Assembly: GCA_902544985.1 (NCBI GenBank)
Contig: CACCFV010000005.1
Span: 1 to 57,642 of the forward strand
Direction of reading: 5' to 3'
Source of the DNA: an uncultured Pelagibacteraceae bacterium
GTDB lineage: Bacteria > Pseudomonadota > Alphaproteobacteria > Pelagibacterales > Pelagibacteraceae
DNA: 57,642 bases
A program made the translations under genes and the position numbers. This document shows, in pieces, positions 17,101 to 26,066 of this stretch; the stretch's first letter is position 1; every line of letters starts with the position of its first letter. The notes under the pieces were generated by a model. The model had not been told where the DNA came from. It saw only the letters and a list, made by a program, of their open reading frames with translations, and ran no database searches.

Positions 17101-17120
17101 TCATTTCTTCTTAGAAATGA
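17101..17120 (+). promoter_or_regulatory. Perfect 8-bp hairpin that buries the start codon of the lysine-rich gene
   Basis: TCATTTCT (17101-17108) and AGAAATGA (17113-17120) pair perfectly around the tetraloop TCTT. The ATG at 17117-17119 lies wholly in the 3' arm, and there is no Shine-Dalgarno site outside it. Such a stem could hold translation down until it melts. With only two G-C pairs it would be marginally stable. Confidence 0.5.
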
Positions 17121-18316
17121 AAAAAAAACAAAAAAAATCAAAAAAAAAGACAAAAACTCAAAAGAAAAATAAAGCTAAGAGAGTTAAAAGAAAAATAAAT
17201 AGAATTAGAAAAAGCTCAAAAAAACAAAGAAAAAATAAGTTAATTAAAAAAAAGAAAAAAAATAAGTCTAAAAAACCAAAAAAAGTCAATTATCAACCAA
17301 AAATAAAAAAAAAACAGAAAGATAGCCTAGTCTTAAAACTAGTTAAATTTCAATTATCTCTCAAACCACAATTTAGTTTCAAATTTAATTTTGGTTTGGA
17401 AAAAAGCATTCAGAGTTTTTTTGACAAGATTTCAGAGACAATTTCTAATTACAAGATATTAAAAACCTATGAAAAAAGAAGAATAAAAATAGAAAAAATT
17501 GAAAGGGAGAGAAAAGAAAAAATCGAAGAAGCAGAGAAGAAAAAAGAAGAAGAAAATTTAAGATTAAAGCTGAGGGAGCAAACGCTAAGAGAAGAGGAAA
17601 GATTAGAAAAACAGAGAACGAAAGATATAAAATTATTTTTAAGAAAAGAACAAGCGCTTTTAAGAATCGAACAAGCAGAAAAGCAAAAACAATTTTTAAA
17701 ACAATTAAGATTAGATAAACAAATTGAAAAATTCAGAATAAGAGAAGTAAAAGAACTAGAAAAACTTGAGAAAATTTCCCTAAAAGAAAAAAGAGAAGAT
17801 TATTCTGGGCTACAAGAGAGAATCAACAAACTTAAAGAAAAATACAGATTACTCAGAGATCAAAAAATCAAAGAAAGAGTTGAGGCGCTAGGTGTTAAAC
17901 TTCAAGGTGACGAAGACAGAGAAACCTTATTAGAAAAAGAAAAAGAATACACATTAGCAAGACAAAAAGTTGAATTTGCACTTGAAAGTTTTTACAGAAG
18001 CGCAAGTAGTTTAGTATTTCAACTCAATAAAAGACATATCACACGAGATATGTCTATTTTTCGATGTATAGATAGACGATTTGAAACTGGAGAAGTTTTT
18101 ATCAAATGGGACGAGTCATCAGATGATGAGTGGTTATTATTAATTTACATCAAAAATAACTCTCCAGATGAAGGAATTGTCATTGAAGATAAAACAAACC
18201 CTGAAAAAAATCTTTCCCATGAGTTTAGAAATGTAGACATCTTTAAAGCTTCAGACACCATGGTAGACTCTTTAACACAGCTCATTGCAAGGAAAAGAGC
18301 CAAAAATAATAATTAA
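17117..18316 (+). CDS. Unrecognised lysine-rich coiled-coil protein
   Basis: I do not recognise this 399-residue protein. Residues 1-70 are an extremely basic tail, mostly Lys and Arg. A short ordered-looking segment (about 72-120) is followed by a long charged coiled coil (about 118-290) rich in E, K, R and L with heptad-like spacing. A compact C-terminal region (about 291-390) contains predicted strands (VFIKWDES, WLLLIYIKN), which look like a real globular domain. There is no signal peptide or membrane helix. The basic tail could bind nucleic acid, ribosomes or acidic membrane lipids; that is speculation. It follows cfa and precedes a small membrane protein on the same strand. Confidence 0.7.
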   Translation: MKKKQKKSKKKTKTQKKNKAKRVKRKINRIRKSSKKQRKNKLIKKKKKNKSKKPKKVNYQPKIKKKQKDSLVLKLVKFQLSLKPQFSFKFNFGLEKSIQSFFDKISETISNYKILKTYEKRRIKIEKIERERKEKIEEAEKKKEEENLRLKLREQTLREEERLEKQRTKDIKLFLRKEQALLRIEQAEKQKQFLKQLRLDKQIEKFRIREVKELEKLEKISLKEKREDYSGLQERINKLKEKYRLLRDQKIKERVEALGVKLQGDEDRETLLEKEKEYTLARQKVEFALESFYRSASSLVFQLNKRHITRDMSIFRCIDRRFETGEVFIKWDESSDDEWLLLIYIKNNSPDEGIVIEDKTNPEKNLSHEFRNVDIFKASDTMVDSLTQLIARKRAKNNN

Positions 18317-18346
18317 ACATTTATATTTAATTAGATATTATCTTAT

Positions 18347-18640
18347 ATGATTTTAGGATCTGCCTTTTTAATAATTTTATATTTAGTTTTCAGATACATT
18401 ATTGCGTGGATCACATATTATAATAATTTAGACCCAAGACTTGGTGAAAGTACGTGGCGATTTACTTATGATTATCCAGTAGTTGGTGAGAGAGACATTT
18501 CTGATCTGGATGATAAGGATTTTGTTAGATTAAGAAGAAAAAAAAATAAAATTATATTACTAATGTACTCAATAGTCTTAGTAATGTTTGTATCCTCCAT
18601 GTCTTTATTAAGTAAATTTTTATTATTTTTCACGAGTTAA
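18347..18640 (+). CDS. Small two-helix membrane protein of unknown function
   Basis: The 97-residue protein has one hydrophobic helix at each end (about 2-25 and 70-95) flanking a polar middle with RLGESTWRFTYDYPVVGERDISDLDDKDF. The family was not recognised. Codon use and spacing (30 bases after the lysine-rich gene) are consistent with a real gene in the same transcription unit. Its 3' end overlaps the convergent DCC-family gene by 18 bases. Confidence 0.65.
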   Translation: MILGSAFLIILYLVFRYIIAWITYYNNLDPRLGESTWRFTYDYPVVGERDISDLDDKDFVRLRRKKNKIILLMYSIVLVMFVSSMSLLSKFLLFFTS

Positions 18641-18985
18641 ATTTTTTAGTTGCTTTTTATTTTTTAAGTAAAGAAAAAAAGCTACTATTTCATATACAAC
18701 TGAAAATATATTAAAGATGATTGGTAATTTAAAAAATTTATAGAGAAATTTATATTTTGGCATTTTTTTCCATAATAATAAAAATGCCTCTGAACCTCCT
18801 AAAACTTTCTCACCATCTTTGATATGAAGCCTTCTTAAAAGTTGTTTACTGTCTTTAGAAGTTTCCTTTTCAGCCAACTCATTATCTGTAATATCAACCC
18901 AATCGATTTCATCTATTTTTTCTTTTTTATAAAGATCAATTTCGGCCTTACAAATTTTACAAGAATTATTAAAATAAACTTTCAT
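18623..18985 (-). CDS. DCC-family thiol-disulfide oxidoreductase (DUF393)
   Basis: The 120-residue protein begins KVYFNNSCKIC, the DCC-family start with a thioredoxin-like CxxC (Cys9, Cys12). The family's usual D of 'DCC' is replaced by N-S. A helix with KDSKQLLRRLHIKDGEKVLGGSEAFLLLW (about 44-72) is the conserved second block, and a hydrophobic segment follows. It is probably a small redox protein near the membrane; its partner is unknown. Monocistronic, with convergent overlap with the small membrane protein. Confidence 0.8.
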   Translation of the reverse strand: MKVYFNNSCKICKAEIDLYKKEKIDEIDWVDITDNELAEKETSKDSKQLLRRLHIKDGEKVLGGSEAFLLLWKKMPKYKFLYKFFKLPIIFNIFSVVYEIVAFFLYLKNKKQLKNLTREK

Positions 18986-19007
18986 AATAAGTGAATTTAT
19001 TACTAAT

Positions 19008-19035
19008 TTGTCTCAGATATGTACATGCGTAAAAT
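19008..19035 (+). promoter_or_regulatory. Candidate sigma-70 promoter of the tldD operon
   Basis: TTGTCT (19008-19013) and TAAAAT (19030-19035) are 16 bases apart in the 85-base gap between divergent genes, upstream of tldD at 19071. Confidence 0.4.
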
Positions 19036-19070
19036 ACTCTAGTTGAAAATTTTATGAAACAATCTATTTA

Positions 19071-20492
19071 ATGTCTCATATGAGTAATTTCTTTGAAAAA
19101 TCTGACGTATCTAGAAAAGAGGCTGAAAGTATTATTTCTGACACTTTGCAAAAATGTGATGATGGCGAATTGTATCTGGAAAATTCAAAATCTGAGTCGA
19201 TACTATTAGATGATAACAAAATTAAAAATTCTAGTTATAATTCAGATTTAGGATTTGGTTTCAGAGCTATATCTGATGAAGTGGTCGCTTATTCTCATTC
19301 TAATGAGATTTCTAAGAACTCTTTAAAACAATCTTCAGAAAATTTAAAGTCAACTTTAAAATCTGTCAAAGGTACTTACAATCATGAAATTCCTAAATCA
19401 AATAAAAAGTATTATGACAATATTAATCCTATTGAGCAAAAATCTCTTAATGAAAAAATTAAAATATTGAACGACGTAAATGATTATTTACGATCTAAAG
19501 GTGATAAGGTTAAACAAGTTACAGCTAATTTTTTGGGAGAGCAAAAGTCTGTAGAAATAATTAGATCTGGTGGAGAGACTTTGTCAGATGTCCGTCCTTT
19601 AGTAAGATTTAATGTGTCAGTTATGGTGGAGAAAGATGGCAGAAAAGAAACAGGTGTATACGGTGTTGGTGGAAGACAATCTTATGACTCATATTTAAAG
19701 GATGAAAATTGGAAAAGTGTTTGTGACGAAGCTTTAAGGATAGCATCAGTAAATTTAGAGAGTAAACCCGCGCCAGCAGGAGAGATGAAGGTTGTACTCG
19801 GACCTGGGTGGCCAGCAATATTAATTCATGAGGCTGTTGGTCATGGTTTAGAAGGAGATTTCAATAGAAAGAAAACTTCAGCATTTCATAATCTAATGGG
19901 CCAAAAAGTTGCAAGTGAAGGAGTTACAATAATTGACGATGGTACCATTGATAATAGAAGAGGCAGTCTTACAATTGACGATGAGGGAACACCAACAGAA
20001 AAAACTGTTTTAATTGAAAATGGAATTTTAAAAAATTTTATGCAAGACAGACTCAATGCACGTTTGATGAAAACAAGATCTACTGGTAGTGGAAGAAGAG
20101 AAAACTATAGACATATAGTTCTACCAAGAATGAGAAATACGATGATGCTAAGCGGTAAGCAAACCCAAGAAGAAATGATTAAGGCAGTCGATAAAGGTAT
20201 TTTTGCAGTAAGTTTTGGTGGTGGACAAGTTGATATTACATCTGGAAAATTTGTATTCAATTGCACTGAAGCTTATGAAATTGTTAATGGCAAAATTGGA
20301 TCACCAATTAAGGGTGCAACATTAATTGGAGATGGTCCTTCAATTTTAAAAGAAGTTTCTATGGTAGGCAATGATATGATGATGGACCCTGGAATTGGTA
20401 CATGTGGTAAAGCTGGACAGGGTGTCCCCGTAGGTGTAGCACAGCCATCAATATTAATCGATAAGATGACTGTAGGCGGTACGAAACTTTAA
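19071..20492 (+). CDS. tldD: Metalloprotease TldD
   Basis: The 473-residue protein has the zinc site HEAVGHGLEGD (His253, Glu254, His258; HExxxH) that defines TldD, and the C-terminal GICGKxGQ-like GTCGKAGQGVP block. With TldE it forms a heterodimeric protease that cuts unfolded peptides inside its cavity and, in some bacteria, matures microcin B17 or degrades CcdA. Here it is presumably a housekeeping cytoplasmic peptidase. The gene abuts tldE (the ATG follows the stop directly). A second ATG three codons in (19080) is an equally possible start. Confidence 0.94.
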   Translation: MSHMSNFFEKSDVSRKEAESIISDTLQKCDDGELYLENSKSESILLDDNKIKNSSYNSDLGFGFRAISDEVVAYSHSNEISKNSLKQSSENLKSTLKSVKGTYNHEIPKSNKKYYDNINPIEQKSLNEKIKILNDVNDYLRSKGDKVKQVTANFLGEQKSVEIIRSGGETLSDVRPLVRFNVSVMVEKDGRKETGVYGVGGRQSYDSYLKDENWKSVCDEALRIASVNLESKPAPAGEMKVVLGPGWPAILIHEAVGHGLEGDFNRKKTSAFHNLMGQKVASEGVTIIDDGTIDNRRGSLTIDDEGTPTEKTVLIENGILKNFMQDRLNARLMKTRSTGSGRRENYRHIVLPRMRNTMMLSGKQTQEEMIKAVDKGIFAVSFGGGQVDITSGKFVFNCTEAYEIVNGKIGSPIKGATLIGDGPSILKEVSMVGNDMMMDPGIGTCGKAGQGVPVGVAQPSILIDKMTVGGTKL

Positions 20493-21809
20493 ATGGTTAA
20501 AGATCAAGAATTTTTAGAGAAAAAAGCATCATATTGTCTAAGTTTAGCAAAGAAATTAGGTGCAACAGACTCAAGTGTCATTGTTAAGAACTCGATTTCT
20601 GAAACTGTAAATTTTAGAAATAAAAAATTAGATGAGTCTAATAGATCAGATGATCTAGGCCTAAGCATCACTACGTATATTGGTAAAAAAAAATCATCAA
20701 TCTCTTCCTCTAATTTGCTTAATGACAATTTAAATATTTTGATTGAAAAATGTATTGAGACTACAAAAAATACACCTGAGGATGAATTTAATTCTCTACC
20801 GGACAGAGATTTATTTGCAAAAGAAGTTAAAGACCTAAATCTTTATGATGAAACTCATATAGAAAATAATCAAAAAATAGATTATCTAAAAAAATTAGAA
20901 GCTGCAGCCTCCAATGATAAAAAAATTGTTAATACTGAGTCTAGTTTTACTCAAAATAAATCTAATTTTGTTTTAGCTAACAGCGAAGGTTTTTGTGATG
21001 GTTACAAAACATCTTCATTTACAGCTTCAAGTGTAACAGTTGCAAAAGATGAAAAAAGTATGGAAAGAGATTATGAATATTCTAGTAAATGTTTTCTTAA
21101 AGATCTAGATGATGCAGATGAATTAGGTAATTTAGCTGCTAATCAAACCATTAGAAAATTAAGTCCAAAAAAAATTGGGAGTGAGAAAATTGCTATAATT
21201 TTTGACAAAAGAATTGCCAAGGGAGTACTAAGTACTTTTGCAAACGCTATTTCCTCATCAGCAATATCAAGAGGAACTTCTTTTTTAAAGGATAAAGTTA
21301 ATCAAAAAATATTCTCAGATAAAATTAATGTATTTGACAAACCTGATATGCTCAAAGGATTAGGCTCAAGAAATTTTGATAGTGAAGGGGTAAAAACCGA
21401 CACACTTAAATTAGTGGATCAAGGAATTTTGAAACATTATCTGATTGATACTTATAATGGAAAAAAATTAAATCTTAAATCTAATGGAAGATGTGGAGGA
21501 ACAAGTAATCTTTATTTTGAAAATGGAAATATTAATTTTAAAGATTTACTGAATTCACATTCAAAAAGTCTTTATATTACCGAAACCATAGGACATGGAA
21601 GTAATATTGTGACCGGAGATTATTCAGTTGGAGCAACCGGGTTTTTAATTGAAAATGGTGAGTTTAAATATCCAATAAATGAAATTACTATAGCAGGTAA
21701 TTTTAAAGACATGTTTCAAAATATTACCTTAGCAAATGATTTGGAGTTCAAATATGCAACTAACTCACCAACCATGTTAATAGAGGGAATGGTTGTTGCT
21801 GGTAAATGA
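20493..21809 (+). CDS. pmbA: TldE/PmbA, partner subunit of the TldD protease
   Basis: The 438-residue protein belongs to the TldD/PmbA family but lacks the HExxxH zinc site, as expected for the TldE partner. Conserved features include SSSAISRGTSFLKDKVNQKIFSD in the middle, the LNLKSNGRCGGTSNL segment and a C-terminal LEFKYATNSPTMLIEGMVVAG. It forms the non-catalytic half of the TldD-TldE cage. It starts immediately after tldD and overlaps the next gene by four bases (ATGA), so the three are one operon. Confidence 0.92.
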   Translation: MVKDQEFLEKKASYCLSLAKKLGATDSSVIVKNSISETVNFRNKKLDESNRSDDLGLSITTYIGKKKSSISSSNLLNDNLNILIEKCIETTKNTPEDEFNSLPDRDLFAKEVKDLNLYDETHIENNQKIDYLKKLEAAASNDKKIVNTESSFTQNKSNFVLANSEGFCDGYKTSSFTASSVTVAKDEKSMERDYEYSSKCFLKDLDDADELGNLAANQTIRKLSPKKIGSEKIAIIFDKRIAKGVLSTFANAISSSAISRGTSFLKDKVNQKIFSDKINVFDKPDMLKGLGSRNFDSEGVKTDTLKLVDQGILKHYLIDTYNGKKLNLKSNGRCGGTSNLYFENGNINFKDLLNSHSKSLYITETIGHGSNIVTGDYSVGATGFLIENGEFKYPINEITIAGNFKDMFQNITLANDLEFKYATNSPTMLIEGMVVAGK

Positions 21810-22786
21810 GTGAATTTTGTATAATTGGTTCTGGAATATCTGGATCCACAATTGCAAATCTTCTTAATAAAAAATATTCAGTAATTTTGTTCGATAAAGC
21901 AAGAGGTCCTGGGGGTCGTGCATCTTTTAAAAGAATAAAAGACAAAACAGGCTTTGATCATGGCACTCAGTATATTTCACCAAAAACTAAGGAATTTAAA
22001 AAATTTACTAAAGATTTAATAAAAAAAAGAATTTTAAAAGTATGGAGAGGCAAACATGTTTTTCTTAATTCAAAAAAAAAAGAGGATAAAAAACATTTAA
22101 AAGTAATTGGTAAAAATGGTAATAATGATATTAGCAAACATTTGCTAAAGAAAATTGATTGCAACTATCACAGTGAATTAAAAAAAATCTATTATAAAAA
22201 TAAACTCTGGTATTTGTTATTTGACGATGGAAAATTAAGATCCTTTAAAAACTTAATTTTGACTTGTCCTTTTCCACAATTAAAAAAACTTTCTAAGAAA
22301 TTTATTAATAACTCTTTTTTAAGAAAATCAATAAAAATGGATGCAAATATTACTACTATGATTGCAATAAAAAAAAACAAGAATTCAAATAGTAGCTATC
22401 TTTTTGAAGACTCAATTTTGGGCTGGGCAGGAAATGAAAACTCAAAAAAAAGATTTAAATCAAAATATGATTTATGGACTCTTCAAAGTACATTTAAATG
22501 GGCAAATAAAAAGATTAATAAAAACAAAAATAACAAAAAAGAAAATTCACAAATTATGATAGATAAATTTTTTAAACTTTCAAATATCAAAAAAACAAAG
22601 ATTTATTATTCACTTAATCACGGTTGGCGGTATTCTTCAAATTCGAGACCATTTAAAATTAAGAGTTTTTGGGATCCTAGGAAAAGATTGGGTGTTTGTG
22701 CCGATTGGTTTGTAGGACCTAGATTAGAGTCAGGATGGATAAGTGCACATGATTTATTTAGAAAAATCTCAAGAGAAATTAATTGA
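21806..22786 (+). CDS. FAD-dependent oxidoreductase (renalase/amine oxidase-like)
   Basis: This 326-residue protein has an N-terminal Rossmann motif GSGISGST (residues 8-15), then the FDKARGPGGRAS signature (about 30-41) of the FAD amine-oxidase/renalase group and FDHGTQY. The C-terminal GPRLESGWISAHDL is the second FAD contact. A lysine-rich middle region is typical of this genome. Substrate is unknown: bacterial relatives oxidise dihydronicotinamide isomers, amines or nothing defined. It is coupled to tldE by an ATGA overlap and overlaps the convergent DUF6134 gene by 8 bases. Confidence 0.83.
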   Translation: MSEFCIIGSGISGSTIANLLNKKYSVILFDKARGPGGRASFKRIKDKTGFDHGTQYISPKTKEFKKFTKDLIKKRILKVWRGKHVFLNSKKKEDKKHLKVIGKNGNNDISKHLLKKIDCNYHSELKKIYYKNKLWYLLFDDGKLRSFKNLILTCPFPQLKKLSKKFINNSFLRKSIKMDANITTMIAIKKNKNSNSSYLFEDSILGWAGNENSKKRFKSKYDLWTLQSTFKWANKKINKNKNNKKENSQIMIDKFFKLSNIKKTKIYYSLNHGWRYSSNSRPFKIKSFWDPRKRLGVCADWFVGPRLESGWISAHDLFRKISREIN

Positions 22787-23459
22787 AATTTTTTAATTTA
22801 TATTCCCAGTTACCCATTCTTGAATAGGATACTTTTAATATTATTAAATTTTTACGATCATACCAAATGTTAAAATCTAATCTTTTATCTTTCGGTATAC
22901 TCATGTCTTTAGACTTCAGTGTAAAATGATCAACATCATAAACTTTTCCATAAAGATCTATTTTTTCTTTACCTAAAAAAGTTACAACTTGATCCTTAAT
23001 ACTCCCTGAGATAGGACTTATTTGAGAACTCGCTTGTAAAATTTTATGATTCCACCAATTTCCAATCACGTTATCAGTTGAGGCTTCTCCATTATATGAA
23101 GAGCCTTTGATATCAAATTTTTTATTTTTTTGATCAAATGTTAAATTAACAAACTTCTTTTTATCATTTTGTAAAGTTTTAGAATTATAAGAAACTAATT
23201 GATCTTTGAAATATTTTTCCTCGCTATAACCCTCAACTTGGAAAACTGTTGCTCCCAAAAGTTTAACTACAAACTTAATTTGATTAGTAACAATAGTTTC
23301 TGATCCATTTCTATTGAAAAAATAATGATTATAGCCAATAAGCTCACCATTTCGAAAAATCTCCATCTCAATTTTGTTGTATTTAATGTAATGTCCAATA
23401 TGAGCGATTGAATTTGTTGGATAAATAAAAAGAAATAAAATGACTATAATTTTTTTCAT
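22779..23459 (-). CDS. Periplasmic DUF6134-like protein
   Basis: The 226-residue protein has a Sec signal peptide (cleavage probably after residue 19, ...SIA). The mature part is beta-rich with IEMEIFRNGELIGYNHYFF, a WWNHKIL segment and VDHFTLKSKDM...LDFNIWYD near the end, matching the pattern of DUF6134, a periplasmic family of unknown function. It may bind a hydrophobic ligand given its all-beta character, but nothing is established. Monocistronic. Confidence 0.7.
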   Translation of the reverse strand: MKKIIVILFLFIYPTNSIAHIGHYIKYNKIEMEIFRNGELIGYNHYFFNRNGSETIVTNQIKFVVKLLGATVFQVEGYSEEKYFKDQLVSYNSKTLQNDKKKFVNLTFDQKNKKFDIKGSSYNGEASTDNVIGNWWNHKILQASSQISPISGSIKDQVVTFLGKEKIDLYGKVYDVDHFTLKSKDMSIPKDKRLDFNIWYDRKNLIILKVSYSRMGNWEYKLKNFN

Positions 23460-23509
23460 TTAACAACTACTTTAATAGACTTTATTAACAATAGAAATAA
23501 CTTATTAAA

Positions 23510-24157
23510 ATGTTTTTAAAAATTAAGAAAATACCAAGGGTCAATTGGAGTTCAGATAAGCCTTATAATTTTAAACCAAAATTCTCTACATTCTTTTTTT
23601 TATGTTTTGGCTTGATGTTATTTGGTCTTGGAGAAGGTCTATTAATTGTATCTTTTACTGGTGCTTCTCCATGGAGTGTTTTAGCTCAAGGTATTTCTTT
23701 AAATGTTAATTTGAGTATAGGAACAATAACATTTTTGATAAGTGTTGCAGTTTTAATTTTGTGGATACCGCTTGGTCAAAAACCAGGGATGGGGACAATA
23801 CTTAATGCAATCATTATTGCACTGATGATCGATCTTTGTATAAAATTTGTTCCAACCCCATCTAATTACTTTTATCAATTAATTCTGGCAATAATTTCAG
23901 TAATAACCGTTGGGATTGGTGGAGGTATTTATCTAGTATCTAATCTTGGAGCTGGACCAAGAGATGGTTTGATGATTGGTCTCCAAAAAAAAACAAATTT
24001 ACCAGTTGCTGCCGTAAGAGCATTCTTAGAAATTTCTGTTGTAAGTATTGGATGGTACTTAGGTGGAACTGTGGGAGTAGGAACTTTATTATTTGCTTTT
24101 GGAATTGGTCCTTGTGTTGCCTTAGGCCTGTATTTAGTTGATAAAATTTTCGATTAG
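23510..24157 (+). CDS. YczE/YyaS/YitT-like integral membrane protein
   Basis: The 215-residue protein has about five membrane helices. LMLFGLGEGLLIVSFTGASPWSVLAQG (about 37-62), the GQKPGMGTILNAIIIALMIDL segment and NLGAGPRDGLMIGL are the conserved blocks of the YczE/YitT group. The function of this family is unknown; transport of a small molecule is often assumed. It shares a TTAG double stop (24154-24157) with the convergent typA gene. Confidence 0.85.
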   Translation: MFLKIKKIPRVNWSSDKPYNFKPKFSTFFFLCFGLMLFGLGEGLLIVSFTGASPWSVLAQGISLNVNLSIGTITFLISVAVLILWIPLGQKPGMGTILNAIIIALMIDLCIKFVPTPSNYFYQLILAIISVITVGIGGGIYLVSNLGAGPRDGLMIGLQKKTNLPVAAVRAFLEISVVSIGWYLGGTVGVGTLLFAFGIGPCVALGLYLVDKIFD

Positions 24158-25980
24158 GCTGCAGCGCCTGATTTTTCACTTCTCTTTCTCTCATGCGGAT
24201 CGAGAATGGCTTTTCTTAGTCTACAAGAGTCTGGAGTGATTTCTAAAGCCTCATCAGTATTTAACATACTTAATTGTTCTGCGATGGACATTTTTCTTAC
24301 TGGGGTTAAAACGACATTTTCATCTGTACCTTGCGTTCTCATATTAGTTAATTTTTTGCCCTTCATGACATTAATAATCATATCTCCAGGTTTAGGAGAT
24401 AATCCGACAATCATACCTGGATAAACAGGATCATTATGAGTTACAAACATCTCTCCTCTAGCCTGTAAATTAAATATTGCAAATGCAACTGCTTTTCCTT
24501 GTTCCATTGAAATAAGTGCACCATTTCTTCTACCTTCCATTTCACCCTCAAATGGCCCATACGCATGAAAAATTCTGTTAATTACACCATTACCTTTTGT
24601 AAGTGTTAGAAACCGACTTGTGTATCCCATTAAACCTCTTGTTGGTGCATGAAAAATTAATCTTTTTTTATTTTTACCTGTATCTTTTAATTCTATTAAT
24701 TTGCCTTTTCTTCTATTCATCGAGTCAATAATCTTTGATGAATGTTCCTCGTCGATATCCATAGTTATTTCTTCTATTGGCTCAAGTTTGTTACCATTTT
24801 CATCTTTTTTATAGAGAACTTTTGGGGGACTAACAGTCATTTCAAAGCCTTCTCTTCTCATTTGAGTAAGTAAAATTTCTAACATTAATTCACCTCGACC
24901 ACTAACAACAAAAGAATCGTTACCTTCATTTTCTGTAAAAGTAATTCCAACATTATTCTGTGCTTCTTGAAGCAACCTATCTCTTATTTGAGTACTTGTA
25001 AGTTTTTTACCCTCAGTTCCTGCAAGAGGAGAAGTGTTTACAGTAATGGTAATAGACATTGTTGGTGGATCGATTGGAGTAGCTTTAATAGGATCATTTA
25101 CCTCAAGATCACAAATTGTGTCAGCAACATTTGCTTTTTCTAAACCAGCGACAACTACAATGTCTCCCGCCTCACCGATTTCGATTGGTACTTTTTTTGT
25201 GCCCTCATATCTAAAAATTTTAGTAAGTCTTCCTTCATCCACTTTTTCACCCTTTAAATTTATTGCCTTGATCGATTGATTAGCTTTTGCAGTTCCTTGA
25301 GCAATTCTTCCGACTAAGCTTCTACCTAAGAAATTGTCTGCATAAAGAAGAGTGGATAGCATTGCAAAAGGTTTTGTTTTATCAAGTTCAGCCGGTTTCA
25401 CATGATCAATAATCTGATCTAATAAAGGATTTAAATTTTTCCTTGGACCATCAATTTCTTTATCAGCCCAACCAGACCTTCCACTTGCATATAAAACAGG
25501 GAAGTCTAGCTGTTCTTCATTTGCATCTAAACTTACAAATAAATCAAAAGTTTCATCTAAAACTTCATTAGCTCTTTGATCTGATTTGTCTAATTTATTA
25601 ATTACAACAATTGGTTTTAAGCCTTGTTTTAGAGCTTTAGATAAAACGAATTTTGTTTGAGGCATAACTCCTTCAGCAGAATCAATTAAAAGTAATGCAC
25701 CATCTGCCATACTTAAAACTCTTTCAACTTCTGCAGCAAAATCACGGTGACCCGGGGTATCAATAATATTTATTCTTGAATCTTTCCAATTGATAGATGC
25801 AGGTTTTGCTAAAATTGTTATTCCTCTTTCTTTCTCAAGTTCACCTGAGTCCATTAATCTTTCGTCAACAACCTCATTTTCCCTAAATGAGCCGCTTTGT
25901 TTCATCAGATTATCAATTAATGTAGTTTTTCCATGATCAACGTGTGCGATTATTGTGATGTTTCTAATATCTTTGCTCAT
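24154..25980 (-). CDS. typA: Ribosome-associated GTPase TypA/BipA
   Basis: At 608 residues it is full length. The GTPase domain shows G1 AHVDHGKTT (12-20), G3 DTPGHRDF and G4 NKLDKSD. The EF-G-like domains follow, and the C-terminal signature TRGLMGYTSRFLTLTKGNG is BipA-specific. It binds the 70S ribosome and supports growth and ribosome assembly under stress such as cold. A 38-codon basic ORF lies 86 bases upstream on the same strand and may share its transcript. Confidence 0.96.
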   Translation of the reverse strand: MSKDIRNITIIAHVDHGKTTLIDNLMKQSGSFRENEVVDERLMDSGELEKERGITILAKPASINWKDSRINIIDTPGHRDFAAEVERVLSMADGALLLIDSAEGVMPQTKFVLSKALKQGLKPIVVINKLDKSDQRANEVLDETFDLFVSLDANEEQLDFPVLYASGRSGWADKEIDGPRKNLNPLLDQIIDHVKPAELDKTKPFAMLSTLLYADNFLGRSLVGRIAQGTAKANQSIKAINLKGEKVDEGRLTKIFRYEGTKKVPIEIGEAGDIVVVAGLEKANVADTICDLEVNDPIKATPIDPPTMSITITVNTSPLAGTEGKKLTSTQIRDRLLQEAQNNVGITFTENEGNDSFVVSGRGELMLEILLTQMRREGFEMTVSPPKVLYKKDENGNKLEPIEEITMDIDEEHSSKIIDSMNRRKGKLIELKDTGKNKKRLIFHAPTRGLMGYTSRFLTLTKGNGVINRIFHAYGPFEGEMEGRRNGALISMEQGKAVAFAIFNLQARGEMFVTHNDPVYPGMIVGLSPKPGDMIINVMKGKKLTNMRTQGTDENVVLTPVRKMSIAEQLSMLNTDEALEITPDSCRLRKAILDPHERKRSEKSGAAA

Positions 25981-26066
25981 AAATCCTGGCTCTTATACCT
26001 TAAAAAATTTTTTTGAAAACTTTAAAAAAACCAAATAAATAAAAGGATTTTGGGCAAAATATGACG

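Noticed and set aside
17117..17330. Reading the lysine-rich tail as a histone H1-like DNA-binding protein
   Set aside because: The tail lacks the AKKA/PAKK repeats of bacterial H1-like proteins and is followed by a long coil and a separate domain, so a specific assignment is not justified.
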